Made by a program: the position numbers and the translations under genes | The notes under the pieces: model-generated | Databases searched by the model: none | What the model was told of the DNA's origin: nothing | The model's input: the letters and a program-made list of their open reading frames with translations, nothing else | Shown: piece after piece, positions 54,909 through 63,271 of the stretch | How positions within the stretch are numbered: the first letter of the stretch is position 1 | How the letters are laid out: the number at the start of each line of letters is the position of its first letter | Assembly (NCBI RefSeq): GCF_002929335.1 | Contig: NZ_PJIL01000016.1 | Location: forward strand, 56,732 to 120,731 | Reading direction: 5' to 3' | Source of the DNA: Arthrobacter sp. Y81 | Lineage (GTDB): Bacteria > Actinomycetota > Actinomycetes > Actinomycetales > Micrococcaceae | Length of the DNA stretch: 64,000 nucleotides

Positions 54909-56093
54909 ATGACGGAACAGGAACACCTGGCCAGGGCTGCCCTGTCGCGGCTGATGGAGCCGCAGGACGCTGCCGGACTTGCCTTGGTGATGGTCGCCGG
55001 CGCAACCGACGCGCTGCGTATCGCCACGGGCCAGCTGGGGTCCGGGCCGCAGCTTGAACGGGATATCACCTCCTTGCTCGCCGACAATGGCACGGGCAGC
55101 TGGCCGGGAATGCAAGCCTCACTCCGGCGCTGGGCGCCGCGGATCCCGGACCTGGCCCCGGAGCGGGATCTCGCCACCATGCACCGCCTGGGCGGGCGGA
55201 TGATCATTCCATCCGACGCACTATGGCCCCGGCAACTGGCTGACCTGGGCCTTCATGAACCCATCTGCCTCTGGTGGCGCGGCATGGAGCAGCCGCTGCC
55301 TGCAGCGGCGAAGTCCATTGCCCTTGTCGGATCCCGCGACAGCACAAGCTACGGTGCTGCCGTCACCGGCGACCTCGCTTATTCGCTGGCACAGCGGGGT
55401 TTCACGATCGTCTCGGGCGGGGCCTACGGGATCGATGCGCACGCCCACCGGTCTGCCCTGGCTGGCGCCGGCGATGCCATGCCCACCATCGCCGTTATGG
55501 CCGGGGGAGTGGACCGCTTCTATCCATCCGGCAATGAAGACCTGCTTAGGACGGTAGCCAACCAGGGTGCGGTCCTGGCTGAGGTGCCGCCTGGCTCCGC
55601 CCCCACGCGATACCGGTTCCTGCAGCGGAACCGCCTCATCGCCGCGCTGGCGTCGGTCACGGTCGTCGTGGAGGCCCGCTGGCGCTCGGGCGCACTGAAC
55701 ACGGCCCACCACGCTGAATCGCTGGGTAGGGCCGTCGGTGCCGTCCCCGGTTCCGTGCACAGCGCCAATTCCGCAGGCTGCCACCGGCTGATTCGCGAAG
55801 GGGGAGCCGTCTGCGTCACGGACGCCGGTGAAATCGCCGAGCTTGCCGCTCCCAGCGGCGAATCGTTGGTGGACCTGGCCCCGGAGCAGCGCGCTGACCA
55901 TGACGGCCTCACCCTGGAGGACCTCATTCTGCTCGATGCGTTGCCGCTGCGGTCCACTAGCTCAGTCGAGAAGCTGACGTCCGTTGCAGGACTGAGCGCC
56001 GATTCCGTCAGGGCGGGCCTGGGCAGGCTCGGACTTCTGGGGCTTGCCGAATCCGAACGCGGCGGGTGGAAACGGTCCCGAAAGGCCTGCTGA
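54909..56093 (+). CDS. dprA: DNA processing protein DprA
   Basis: Loads RecA on incoming single-stranded DNA. The 394 residues contain a SAM-like N-terminus, the Rossmann core (IALVGSRDSTSYGAAVTGDLAYSLAQRG; SGGAYGIDAHAHRSAL; GGVDRFYPSGNEDL; FLQRNRLIAAL) and a C-terminal winged helix (SVEKLTSVAGLSADSVRAGLGRLGLLGL). ATG 54909 is chosen because AAAGGA lies six bases upstream; the open frame extends into comM. Follows comM by ten bases. Confidence 0.95.
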   Translation: MTEQEHLARAALSRLMEPQDAAGLALVMVAGATDALRIATGQLGSGPQLERDITSLLADNGTGSWPGMQASLRRWAPRIPDLAPERDLATMHRLGGRMIIPSDALWPRQLADLGLHEPICLWWRGMEQPLPAAAKSIALVGSRDSTSYGAAVTGDLAYSLAQRGFTIVSGGAYGIDAHAHRSALAGAGDAMPTIAVMAGGVDRFYPSGNEDLLRTVANQGAVLAEVPPGSAPTRYRFLQRNRLIAALASVTVVVEARWRSGALNTAHHAESLGRAVGAVPGSVHSANSAGCHRLIREGGAVCVTDAGEIAELAAPSGESLVDLAPEQRADHDGLTLEDLILLDALPLRSTSSVEKLTSVAGLSADSVRAGLGRLGLLGLAESERGGWKRSRKAC

Positions 56094-56200
56094 GTGCCTG
56101 CGGCCTGCCCCCTGTCGCCCTACCGGCGGCCTCCCGGAATTTGTGCCGTCTTGAGTGCGTGGTTCCTTGATTGGCGGCCGAATGATGGGAAAGTTGGAGC

Positions 56201-57127
56201 GTGGACACCCCTGATCTCCCGGCAGCCCTCGCTGGCGCCGCCGACGCCTTCGGCCGCTACCTCGACGGTGAGCGGGCCAGGTCGGCCCATACTGTTCGCG
56301 CTTACCTTTCGGACGTCCACAGCCTGCTGTCGGCTGCAGCAGCGGATGGCATCACCGATCTTGACGGGATTGAACTCTCCACGCTGCGGCGGTGGCTCGG
56401 AGCGCAGAGCGAAGCGGGCATGTCCCGCTCCACGCTGGCGCGGCGCGCTGCCACTGCCCGGTCCTTCACCGCCTGGGCCGTGCGGGAGGAACTCCTGGAA
56501 GCCGATCCCGCCCTGCGCCTGAAGGCACCGAAGCGGGAAAAGTCACTGCCCGGTGTCCTACACCAGCAACAGGTCGTGCGCGTCCTGGACGGTCTCGAGA
56601 CGGCGGCGGACGAAGGCGCGCCGCTCGCCATTCGGAACCGCGCCATGGTGGAGCTGCTCTATGCAACCGGGGTCCGGGTGGGGGAGCTGGCTGGCATGGA
56701 CGTCGACGATCTCGACCAGGACCGCCGCACGCTCCGGGTCATCGGCAAGGGAAACAAGGAGCGGACAGTGCCTTACGGGGTGCCGGCGGCCGTCGCGGTC
56801 GACGACTGGCTCCGCCGTGGAAGGCCGGTGCTGGCAGCGGACGCGAGCGGTCCGGCCTTGTTCCTCGGAGCGAGGGGCCGCAGGGTGGACCAGCGGCAGG
56901 TCCGTGCCGTGGTGAAGGACCTGCTGGACGCGCTGGGCGACACGGCTGCTACCGGTCCGCACGCGCTCCGGCACTCCGCCGCCACTCATCTGCTGGATGG
57001 CGGAGCTGACCTCAGGGCGGTGCAGGAAATCCTTGGCCACAGCAGCCTGGCAACAACACAGATCTACACCCACGTCTCGGTGGACCGGCTGCGGCGGAGC
57101 TACCAGCAGGCACATCCCCGCGCGTGA
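56201..57127 (+). CDS. xerC: Tyrosine recombinase XerC
   Basis: Resolves chromosome dimers at dif with XerD. The 308 residues have an N-terminal SAM-like core-binding domain (ERARSAHTVRAYLSDVHSLL) and the catalytic domain with Arg (GVRVGELAGMDVDDL), Lys (GKGNKERTVPY), HALRHSAATHL, GHSSLATTQIYTHV (His and nucleophilic Tyr). Located after dprA as in most actinobacteria. GTG start; no strong ribosome site. Confidence 0.95.
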   Translation: MDTPDLPAALAGAADAFGRYLDGERARSAHTVRAYLSDVHSLLSAAAADGITDLDGIELSTLRRWLGAQSEAGMSRSTLARRAATARSFTAWAVREELLEADPALRLKAPKREKSLPGVLHQQQVVRVLDGLETAADEGAPLAIRNRAMVELLYATGVRVGELAGMDVDDLDQDRRTLRVIGKGNKERTVPYGVPAAVAVDDWLRRGRPVLAADASGPALFLGARGRRVDQRQVRAVVKDLLDALGDTAATGPHALRHSAATHLLDGGADLRAVQEILGHSSLATTQIYTHVSVDRLRRSYQQAHPRA

Positions 57128-57430
57128 GCCGTTGCCTGCGGCCTCGGTTTATGGCGCTGGGCGCCGCCCGTCTGCAGTGCGCGAAATATTGATCACCCCC
57201 GGCGCGCCGAATTGCACTGGCGTAATTATGCGGGGTACGGCACAATAAGAGTCATGCCCGGCAACTCTCAAGTCTGACTTGAACCTCGCCTTCCGGCGGA
57301 TAACGTAGTTCCGGGCACTAATTTCATAGTCTTGCAGAGATCACCGGCAGCATGCGGGAACCCTGCGCGGCAGACATACATACAGGCAGAGGTCGTTGGG
57401 GAAGACGTACCTACAGCTATGGAGGATGGA
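57128..57430. other. Gene-free 303-bp region upstream of the DUF3145 gene
   Basis: Contains an AT-richer part (57180-57260) and a promoter at 57279-57306, implying a leader of about 118 bases before the DUF3145 start. No other structure was recognised. Confidence 0.6.
57279..57306 (+). promoter_or_regulatory. DUF3145 promoter: TTGAAC - 16 - TAACGT
   Basis: -35 TTGAAC (57279-57284) and -10 TAACGT (57301-57306), spaced by 16 bases, about 125 bases before ATG 57431. Confidence 0.55.
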
Positions 57431-57934
57431 ATGTCTGTTGCAATGACCCGCGGTGTCTTGTTCGTTCACTCGGCCCCGACCGCCCTGTGCCCTCACGTTG
57501 AGTGGGCCATTGGGTCAGTCGTGGACAAGCGCACGGACCTCGAGTGGACTGCTCAGCCTGCTGCGCCCGGAATGTTCCGTTCGGAACTGTCCTGGACCGG
57601 CAGCCCGGGTACAGGCGCCCTCCTGGCGTCTGCCCTGCGTGGCTGGGCGCACCTGCGCTATGAGGTCACCGAGGAGCCTAGCCAGGGCGTTGACGGCGGG
57701 AGATGGTCGCACACGCCGGAGTTGGGAATCTTCCACGCCGTCACCGATGTGCACGGAAACATCATGGTCTCTGAAGATCGCATCCGCTATGCCTATGAAT
57801 CCGGTGCGGGCGACCCGTCCGCGGTCTATCACGAGCTCTCCCTTGCCCTTGGTGAAGCCTGGGACGAGGAGCTGGAACCGTTCAGGCACGCCGCAGAGGG
57901 TGCCCCCGTGCGCTGGCTGCACCAGGTGGGTTGA
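57431..57934 (+). CDS. DUF3145 family protein
   Basis: A 167-residue protein beginning MSVAMTRGVLFVHSAPTALCPHVEWAIG, with WSHTPELGIFHAVTDVHGNIMVSEDRIRYA in the middle, as in the actinobacteria-specific DUF3145 family. Function unknown. GGAGG six bases before the ATG fixes the start; an upstream ATG at 57332 is rejected. A bidirectional terminator follows. Confidence 0.9.
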   Translation: MSVAMTRGVLFVHSAPTALCPHVEWAIGSVVDKRTDLEWTAQPAAPGMFRSELSWTGSPGTGALLASALRGWAHLRYEVTEEPSQGVDGGRWSHTPELGIFHAVTDVHGNIMVSEDRIRYAYESGAGDPSAVYHELSLALGEAWDEELEPFRHAAEGAPVRWLHQVG

Positions 57935-57963
57935 CTGGGCCGCGCTGCAATAACCTCCATAAC

Positions 57964-57999
57964 GCAAGAGGCCCCTGCCGGACGGCAGGGGCCTCTTGC
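57964..57999. terminator. 16-bp perfect stem terminator between DUF3145 and fabF
   Basis: GCAAGAGGCCCCTGCC (57964-57979) pairs perfectly with 57984-57999 around GGAC. It lies between converging genes and probably stops both. Confidence 0.8.
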
Positions 58000-58016
58000 T
58001 GTTGCGAGCGTGGAGG

Positions 58017-59255
58017 CTAGATGCTCCGGACTGCGATGACGGCGTTGTGGCCGCCGAAGCCGAACGAGTTGCTCAGCGCCACAATGCTGCCCGAAGGCAG
58101 GTCACGTGCGGTCTTGGTGACGACGTCGAGCGGGATCTCAGGGTCCTGGTTTTCCAGGTTGATGGTTACCGGAGCCTTGCGCTCGTAAACAGCCAGCACT
58201 GTCAGCACGGCCTCGACGGCACCGGAGGCGCCCAGCAGGTGGCCCATCTGGGACTTCGTAGCGGAGACCGCCACGTTGTCCACATGGGCGCCCAGTGCGG
58301 CCCGCAGAGCGGTGTACTCGGGCTTGTCGCCGACGGGGGTCGAGGTCGCGTGTGCGTTGACGTGGACCACGTCGTCGGCCTGGATGCGGCCGTCGAACAT
58401 CGCTGCCTTCAGCGCGCGGGTGGCGCCCAGGCCTTCGGGGTCCGGGGCGGTGATGTGGTAGGCGTCAGCCGTCACAGATGTTCCGGCGAGCTCGGCGTAG
58501 ATCCGTGCTCCGCGGGCAAGCGCATGTTCTTCGGCCTCGATGACCAAGGCGCCCGCGCCTTCGCCCATGACAAAACCATCGCGGTCCGTGTCGTAGGGGC
58601 GCGACGCACCGGCGGGATCATCATTGCGGCGTGACAGAGCCTGCATCGAAGCGAACGCGGCAATGGGCATGGGGTGGATCGCTGCTTCGGCGCCGCCGCA
58701 AACAACGACGTCAGCCTTACCGGAGCGGATCAGGTCCAGTCCAAGGTGGAGGGCCTCGGTGCCGGAGGCGCAGGCGGACACGGGAGTGTGGGCGCCGGCA
58801 CGGGCGCCAAGGTCCAGGCTCACCGCTGCGGCCACACCGTTGGGCATCAGCATGGGCACCGTCATGGGCAGGACCCGTCGCGGGCCCTTTTCGCGCAGGG
58901 TGTCCCACGCGTCCAGCAGCGTCCAGACGCCGCCGATGCCCGTGGCGAAGGCCACCGCAAGGCGGTCGTGGTCGATTTCCGTAATGCCGGAGTCTGCCCA
59001 TGCTTCGCGTGCGGCAACGACGCCGAACTGCGTGGACGGGTCCATGCGCTTTGCTTCTACGCGGCTCAGGACTTCCAGCGCAGGGGTTGAGGCGCGGGCT
59101 GCGAAGTGAACGGGCAGTTCATACTTGGCTACCCAGTCGTCCTCGAGCGTGTGCGCGCCGGAGACGCCCTTCAGCGCGTTCTTCCACATTGTGGGGACAT
59201 CGCCGCCAATGGGTGTGGTGGCACCCAGACCGGTAATGACTACTTTGCGTGCCAT
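58017..59255 (-). CDS. fabF: 3-oxoacyl-[ACP] synthase II
   Basis: Elongating ketosynthase of type II fatty-acid synthesis, 412 residues. Catalytic Cys162 is in PVSACASGTEALH; the histidines are in HVNAHATSTPVGD and KSQMGHLLGASGAVE; the C-terminal SNSFGFGGHNA is present. ATG 59255 is the start of MARKVVITGLG; a longer frame adds an unrelated N-terminus. Last gene of fabD-fabH-acpP-fabF, preceded by a 160-base gap with a large hairpin. Confidence 0.96.
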   Translation of the reverse strand: MARKVVITGLGATTPIGGDVPTMWKNALKGVSGAHTLEDDWVAKYELPVHFAARASTPALEVLSRVEAKRMDPSTQFGVVAAREAWADSGITEIDHDRLAVAFATGIGGVWTLLDAWDTLREKGPRRVLPMTVPMLMPNGVAAAVSLDLGARAGAHTPVSACASGTEALHLGLDLIRSGKADVVVCGGAEAAIHPMPIAAFASMQALSRRNDDPAGASRPYDTDRDGFVMGEGAGALVIEAEEHALARGARIYAELAGTSVTADAYHITAPDPEGLGATRALKAAMFDGRIQADDVVHVNAHATSTPVGDKPEYTALRAALGAHVDNVAVSATKSQMGHLLGASGAVEAVLTVLAVYERKAPVTINLENQDPEIPLDVVTKTARDLPSGSIVALSNSFGFGGHNAVIAVRSI

Positions 59256-59344
59256 GGGATCACTCTCTATCGGTGCGCATGCCGTGTCCGGGAAATACCT
59301 GGCCGGGGGCTGCGTGGGGAAACTTGAGGTCATTCAGCGGTGTT

Positions 59345-59378
59345 CGGTCCGGGGCGCTGATTTCAGCGCCCCGGACCG
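59345..59378 (-). other. 16-bp stem-loop between acpP and fabF
   Basis: CGGTCCGGGGCGCTGA (59345-59360) pairs perfectly with 59363-59378 leaving a two-base loop (or a 15-bp stem and four-base loop). No T-run follows on the minus strand, so it may be a partial terminator or a processing/stability element inside the operon. Confidence 0.7.
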
Positions 59379-59414
59379 GCTACCGGGTTCGGCTGTTGCC
59401 GGCAGAAGCCAGGA

Positions 59415-59660
59415 CTAGGCCTGTGCGTTTGCGATGAAGCTGACTGCGTCACCGACGGTCTTGAGGTTCTTGACCTCTTCGTCCGGGATGCGCACGCCGA
59501 ACTTTTCCTCAGCGTTGACCACGATGGTCATCATGGAGATGGAGTCGATGTCCAGGTCCTCGGTGAAGGACTTGTCCAGCTCGACGGCTTCGGTGGCGAG
59601 GCCGGTTTCTTCGTTGACGATTTCAGCCAGGCCGGCCAGGATCTCTTCGTTGCTAGCCAT
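59415..59660 (-). CDS. acpP: Acyl carrier protein
   Basis: An acidic four-helix carrier protein of 81 residues. The phosphopantetheine attachment serine is Ser40 in EDLDIDSISMMTIVV (DSI rather than the usual DSL). AAAGGAG lies nine bases before the ATG, a strong site that fits high ACP demand. Between fabH and fabF. Confidence 0.96.
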   Translation of the reverse strand: MASNEEILAGLAEIVNEETGLATEAVELDKSFTEDLDIDSISMMTIVVNAEEKFGVRIPDEEVKNLKTVGDAVSFIANAQA

Positions 59661-59784
59661 TGATGGCTCCTTTTCTTGTTGTTGCCGGCAGGTGCTGCCG
59701 GAAATGATTCAAGCCGAGATTACGGCTTGGTTCGCGAATCCGTGCTGTGCAGAACGTATTCAGTTGTGGGTAAAAGGGTGCGGT

Positions 59785-60846
59785 CTACGGGAGCACGATT
59801 ACCTGTGCGCCGAAGACCAGGCCTGCGCCAAACCCGATCTGCAGGGCGAGTCCGCCGCTGAGTTCGGGGTTTTCCTGCAACAGGCGGTGCGTGGCCAGCG
59901 GAATGGAAGCCGCCGAAGTGTTGCCGGCCTCGGCGATGTCCCGGGCTACCTTGACGGTTTCGGGAAGCTTGAGCTTCTTGACCATCTCGTCGATGATGCG
60001 CATGTTCGCCTGGTGCGGGATGAAGGCCACGAGGTCCTCGGCCGTGACGCCGGCTGCGTCGAGGGCCTGCTGGGCCACCTTGGCCATCTCCCAGACCGCC
60101 CAGCGGAAGACGGTCTGGCCGTCCTGGCGCAGGGTGGGCCAGATGGCGGCGTCGGTTGCGTCGGCCTCAGCGGCGCTCAGCGATCCTGCCTTATTCGCGG
60201 CCAGGGCAAGTTCGCGGACATCCAGCAGAGAATGTGTCATGCCGATGGCATCCCACTTGCTGCCGTCCGAACCCCAAACCGACGGGCCGATGCCCGCAGT
60301 CTCAGAGGGGCCGATGACGACCGCTCCGGCGCCGTCGCCGAGCAGGAACGAAATGGTGCGTTCGGTGTTGTCGATGACGTCCGAAAGCTTCTCGGCACCG
60401 ACCACCAGCACGTATTCCGCCGCGCCTGAGCGGACCAGGGCGTCACCCTGGGCAATGCCGTAGCAGTAGCCGGCGCACGCGGCGGAGATGTCGAACGCGG
60501 GAGCAGGCGTGGCGCCGAGGCGGTCCGCCAGGCTGGCAGCCGCGGACGGCGTCGCGAACGGATGCGTAACGGTGGAGACGATGACCGCGCCCAGCTGGCT
60601 GGCTTCGATTCCCGCCTTTGCCAGGGCTTCACGGGCTGCGCCCTCAGCCATGTCAATGACGCTGACATCCGCGGGGGCGCGGTGCCGGGTCACAATGCCG
60701 GTGCGCTGCCGGATCCATTCGTCCGAGGAATCGATCCACTGGCAGACATCCTCGTTGGTGACGATGACGTCGGGCCGGTAGGCGCCGAGTCCCAGGATGC
60801 GGGTGTGTTCCCGCAGCGGTGCCTGCTTGAGTGCGGGAGCGCTCAT
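59785..60846 (-). CDS. fabH: 3-oxoacyl-[ACP] synthase III
   Basis: Initiating ketosynthase using acyl-CoA primers and malonyl-ACP, 353 residues. Catalytic Cys124 in DISAACAGYCYGI, His in FIPHQANMRIID and Asn in AEAGNTSAASIP. Actinobacterial FabH often takes branched primers; primer choice is not visible here. The ATG overlaps the fabD stop (ATGA). Confidence 0.96.
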   Translation of the reverse strand: MSAPALKQAPLREHTRILGLGAYRPDVIVTNEDVCQWIDSSDEWIRQRTGIVTRHRAPADVSVIDMAEGAAREALAKAGIEASQLGAVIVSTVTHPFATPSAAASLADRLGATPAPAFDISAACAGYCYGIAQGDALVRSGAAEYVLVVGAEKLSDVIDNTERTISFLLGDGAGAVVIGPSETAGIGPSVWGSDGSKWDAIGMTHSLLDVRELALAANKAGSLSAAEADATDAAIWPTLRQDGQTVFRWAVWEMAKVAQQALDAAGVTAEDLVAFIPHQANMRIIDEMVKKLKLPETVKVARDIAEAGNTSAASIPLATHRLLQENPELSGGLALQIGFGAGLVFGAQVIVLP

Positions 60847-61772
60847 GCCTGTCCCTCCAGTTCTGCGAATAGTGCAAGGGCGGCAGTGAGGTCCTCGGGA
60901 GTCTTGACGGCTACCGTCTTGACCCCGGGCATGCCCCTCTTGGCGAGTCCGGCCAGGGTACCGGCCGGTGCAAGTTCAATAACGCCCGTGACGCCGCGCT
61001 GTACCAGCGTTTCCATGCACAGGTCCCAGCGGACCGGCCGGGAGACCTGGGCGATGAGGCTGTTGACTGCCGCGCCGCCGTCGGTCACTTCCTTGCCGTC
61101 AAAGTTGGACAAAAGGGGCACCTGCGGGTTCTGCGGCTGAAGCGTCGGCTTCAGCGCTTCCAACGCCGCAACGGCGGGCGACATGTGTGAGGTGTGGAAG
61201 GCCCCTGCCACCTTCAGCGGGATCACGCGGGCCTTGGCCGGGGGATTGTCCGCGAGGACCTTGAGCTGCTCGAACGTGCCGGCGGCAACGGTCTGGCCTG
61301 CGCCGTTCACGTTGGCCGGCGTGGCGCCGGAGGACTCAATGGCCGCCAGGACCTCGGCCGGGTCCCCGCCGACTACAGCGCTCATGCCCGTGGGCGTGAC
61401 GGCGGCAGCAGCGGCCATGCTGTTGGCACGCTCCCGTACGAAGGTCATGGCCTCGGTCTCGGTCAGGACACCGGCAAGCGCCGACGCCGTGATCTCGCCG
61501 ACCGAATGGCCGGCGAGGACAACGGGGAGGGTGCTGAGTTCGACGTCGAATAGCGACTTGGCGGCGATCAGTCCGGCCGCAACGATCAGCGGCTGCGCTA
61601 CCGCCGTGTCCTTGATGGTTTCCTCATCCGACGTGGTGCCGTGTGCGGTGAGGTCGATGCCTGCTATTTCACTGAGGGAGGCCAAATGGCCTGCGACGGA
61701 AGGAAGTTCCAGCCAAGGGGCCAGAAAACCAGGGGTCTGGGAGCCCTGTCCAGGGCAGACGATTGCAAGCAC
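60843..61772 (-). CDS. fabD: Malonyl CoA-acyl carrier protein transacylase
   Basis: Loads malonyl groups on ACP, 309 residues. VCPGQGSQTPGFL opens the fold; the catalytic serine is Ser90 in LAGHSVGEITA; the His is in VAGAFHTSHM. The GTG at 61772 is chosen because the family begins just before the CPGQGSQ motif and GGAAAG lies about eight bases upstream. The 87-base gap from the FasR gene holds a candidate operator. Confidence 0.96.
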   Translation of the reverse strand: MLAIVCPGQGSQTPGFLAPWLELPSVAGHLASLSEIAGIDLTAHGTTSDEETIKDTAVAQPLIVAAGLIAAKSLFDVELSTLPVVLAGHSVGEITASALAGVLTETEAMTFVRERANSMAAAAAVTPTGMSAVVGGDPAEVLAAIESSGATPANVNGAGQTVAAGTFEQLKVLADNPPAKARVIPLKVAGAFHTSHMSPAVAALEALKPTLQPQNPQVPLLSNFDGKEVTDGGAAVNSLIAQVSRPVRWDLCMETLVQRGVTGVIELAPAGTLAGLAKRGMPGVKTVAVKTPEDLTAALALFAELEGQA

Positions 61773-61838
61773 GTATCCAGCTTTCCAAATTACTGCGTGA
61801 TTCTCGGTGTATTCATGCACCAAGCTCACTGGGTCAGT

Positions 61839-61855
61839 TTGTAGGAAGTCTACAA
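61839..61855. promoter_or_regulatory. Candidate FasR site 1: TTGTAG-N5-CTACAA, upstream of fabD
   Basis: A perfect 6-bp inverted repeat with a five-base spacer, extended on one side by C, in the fasR-fabD gap. With 63141-63158 it shares 14 of 18 positions. Confidence 0.55.
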
Positions 61856-61859
61856 CGGT

Positions 61860-63104
61860 TCAGTTGCCGTTCCGGGACGGCTGGCGTTCAGTCGGCGCCT
61901 TGGGCGGCACGGAAAGTCGTCCCACCACGAGGGCCGCCTGGAGCACAAACGCCTCCCGGGGGAGCAGCGGATCCCAGCCGGTGACGTCACAAACCCGCTT
62001 GAGCCGGTAGCGGACCGTGTTGGCGTGCACGAAGAGTTCCCGCGCCGTCGCCTCCAGCGAGTGGCCCAGTTCGAGGTAGGTTCCCAGGGTCTCCACCAGC
62101 CCGTTGGACGCGGCGAGCAGGGGGCGGTAGATATTCTTGATGAGGGACCGGCGGGCTGCATCGTCCCCGGAAATAACCCGCTCGGGCAGCAAGTCGTCAG
62201 CAGCCACCGGGCGCGGCGCCGAGGGCCAGGCCCGGGCCGCCGTCAGCCCGGCGAAGGCCGACTGCGCCGAACTGCTCGCTTCGAGCAGGGAGCCGGCTTC
62301 AGGGCCGTAGACAACGGGGCCGGGGGCGAACAATTCGCTGAGCTTCAGGTAGGCACTCTCCCGGTCCTGGACGCCGCCGAGGATCAGGATGAGGCGGTCC
62401 CCCTGGATTCCCACAAGGGCGTCCTCTGCGAACCGTCCGGCCGTCCGGCGCAGCTCGCTGACGTAGCTGGCGCTCGGTTCCGACGGCGAATTGCCCACCA
62501 TTACGGTAAACCGCTCCTGCGCTTTCCAGCCGAGGGCGGCGATACGGGACCGCAGTGCGTCCGTGTTTTCGCCGCGCAGGATCGCATCGACGATCAGTGC
62601 TTCCAGCCGGGTGTCCCAGGAGCCCCTCGATTCGGCGGCCCGGGCATACACATCGGCGGCGGCAAAGGCCACTTCGCGCGAATAGCGGAGGACGGCTTCA
62701 CGGAGGGCGGGCTGGTCCGCCTCCGGAGCGATCACGGGAACCTGGTCCTCCACCACCTCAACGACGATCCTGATGAGCTGGAGGGCCTTCTGCAGGCTGA
62801 TGGAGCGGGTCAGCTCGGTGGGGGCGGTCCCGAAGACGTCGGTGAGGATCCACGACGGCGAGCTGGGGCGCTCGTACCACGTCACAAAAGCGGCGATCCC
62901 GTTCTGGGCCACCATTCCGAGGGCGGACCGCTCATCGGAGCTCAGCCGGCTGTACCACGGAAGCGATTTTTCCAGCTGGCGCATGGTGGTGGTGGACAAT
63001 TGCCCCACACTGGCCCGGAGTTTCTTCAACGTCTGGGCTTTTTCCGGCGTCAGGGCGCGCGATGCCGGCTTGCGCTTTGTGGGAGTGGGGTTTGGCTCTG
63101 CCAT
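61860..63104 (-). CDS. fasR: PucR/CdaR-type transcriptional regulator, FasR-like
   Basis: A 414-residue regulator with a C-terminal PucR-type HTH (LEATARELFVHANTVRYRLKRVCDVTGWDP, about 340-370) and a GGDEF-like central region (FTVMVGNSP; GDRLILILGGV). In Streptomyces the same-type gene upstream of fabD, FasR, activates the fab operon; gene position and family support the same role here. ATG 63104 is preferred over 63140: TATGCT lies six bases before it, giving a leaderless start. Confidence 0.9.
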   Translation of the reverse strand: MAEPNPTPTKRKPASRALTPEKAQTLKKLRASVGQLSTTTMRQLEKSLPWYSRLSSDERSALGMVAQNGIAAFVTWYERPSSPSWILTDVFGTAPTELTRSISLQKALQLIRIVVEVVEDQVPVIAPEADQPALREAVLRYSREVAFAAADVYARAAESRGSWDTRLEALIVDAILRGENTDALRSRIAALGWKAQERFTVMVGNSPSEPSASYVSELRRTAGRFAEDALVGIQGDRLILILGGVQDRESAYLKLSELFAPGPVVYGPEAGSLLEASSSAQSAFAGLTAARAWPSAPRPVAADDLLPERVISGDDAARRSLIKNIYRPLLAASNGLVETLGTYLELGHSLEATARELFVHANTVRYRLKRVCDVTGWDPLLPREAFVLQAALVVGRLSVPPKAPTERQPSRNGN

Positions 63105-63110
63105 GCATCG

Positions 63111-63116
63111 AGCATA
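63111..63116 (-). promoter_or_regulatory. -10 box (TATGCT) of leaderless fasR promoter
   Basis: Minus-strand TATGCT then six bases to the ATG at 63104. No strong -35 was recognised. Confidence 0.5.
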
Positions 63117-63140
63117 CGGTGCGCGCAGGCCAACCTCCAT

Positions 63141-63158
63141 TTGTGCAAAGGCTACAAC
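63141..63158. promoter_or_regulatory. Candidate FasR site 2: TTGTGC-N5-CTACAAC, upstream of fasR
   Basis: TTGTGCAAAGGCTACAAC matches the fabD-upstream site TTGTAGGAAGTCTACAAC at 14 of 18 positions, with the same five-base spacer. It lies about 40 bases before the fasR start. Confidence 0.5.
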
Positions 63159-63271
63159 TCGATTTGTGCTGCGTCACAGGACCGCCAGCTTCGCGGAACG
63201 CAGGGCACATAACGACGACGGCGGCCCCCACCGTCAGGTGGAAGCCGCCGTCGCAATTTACTGCTTACGGG

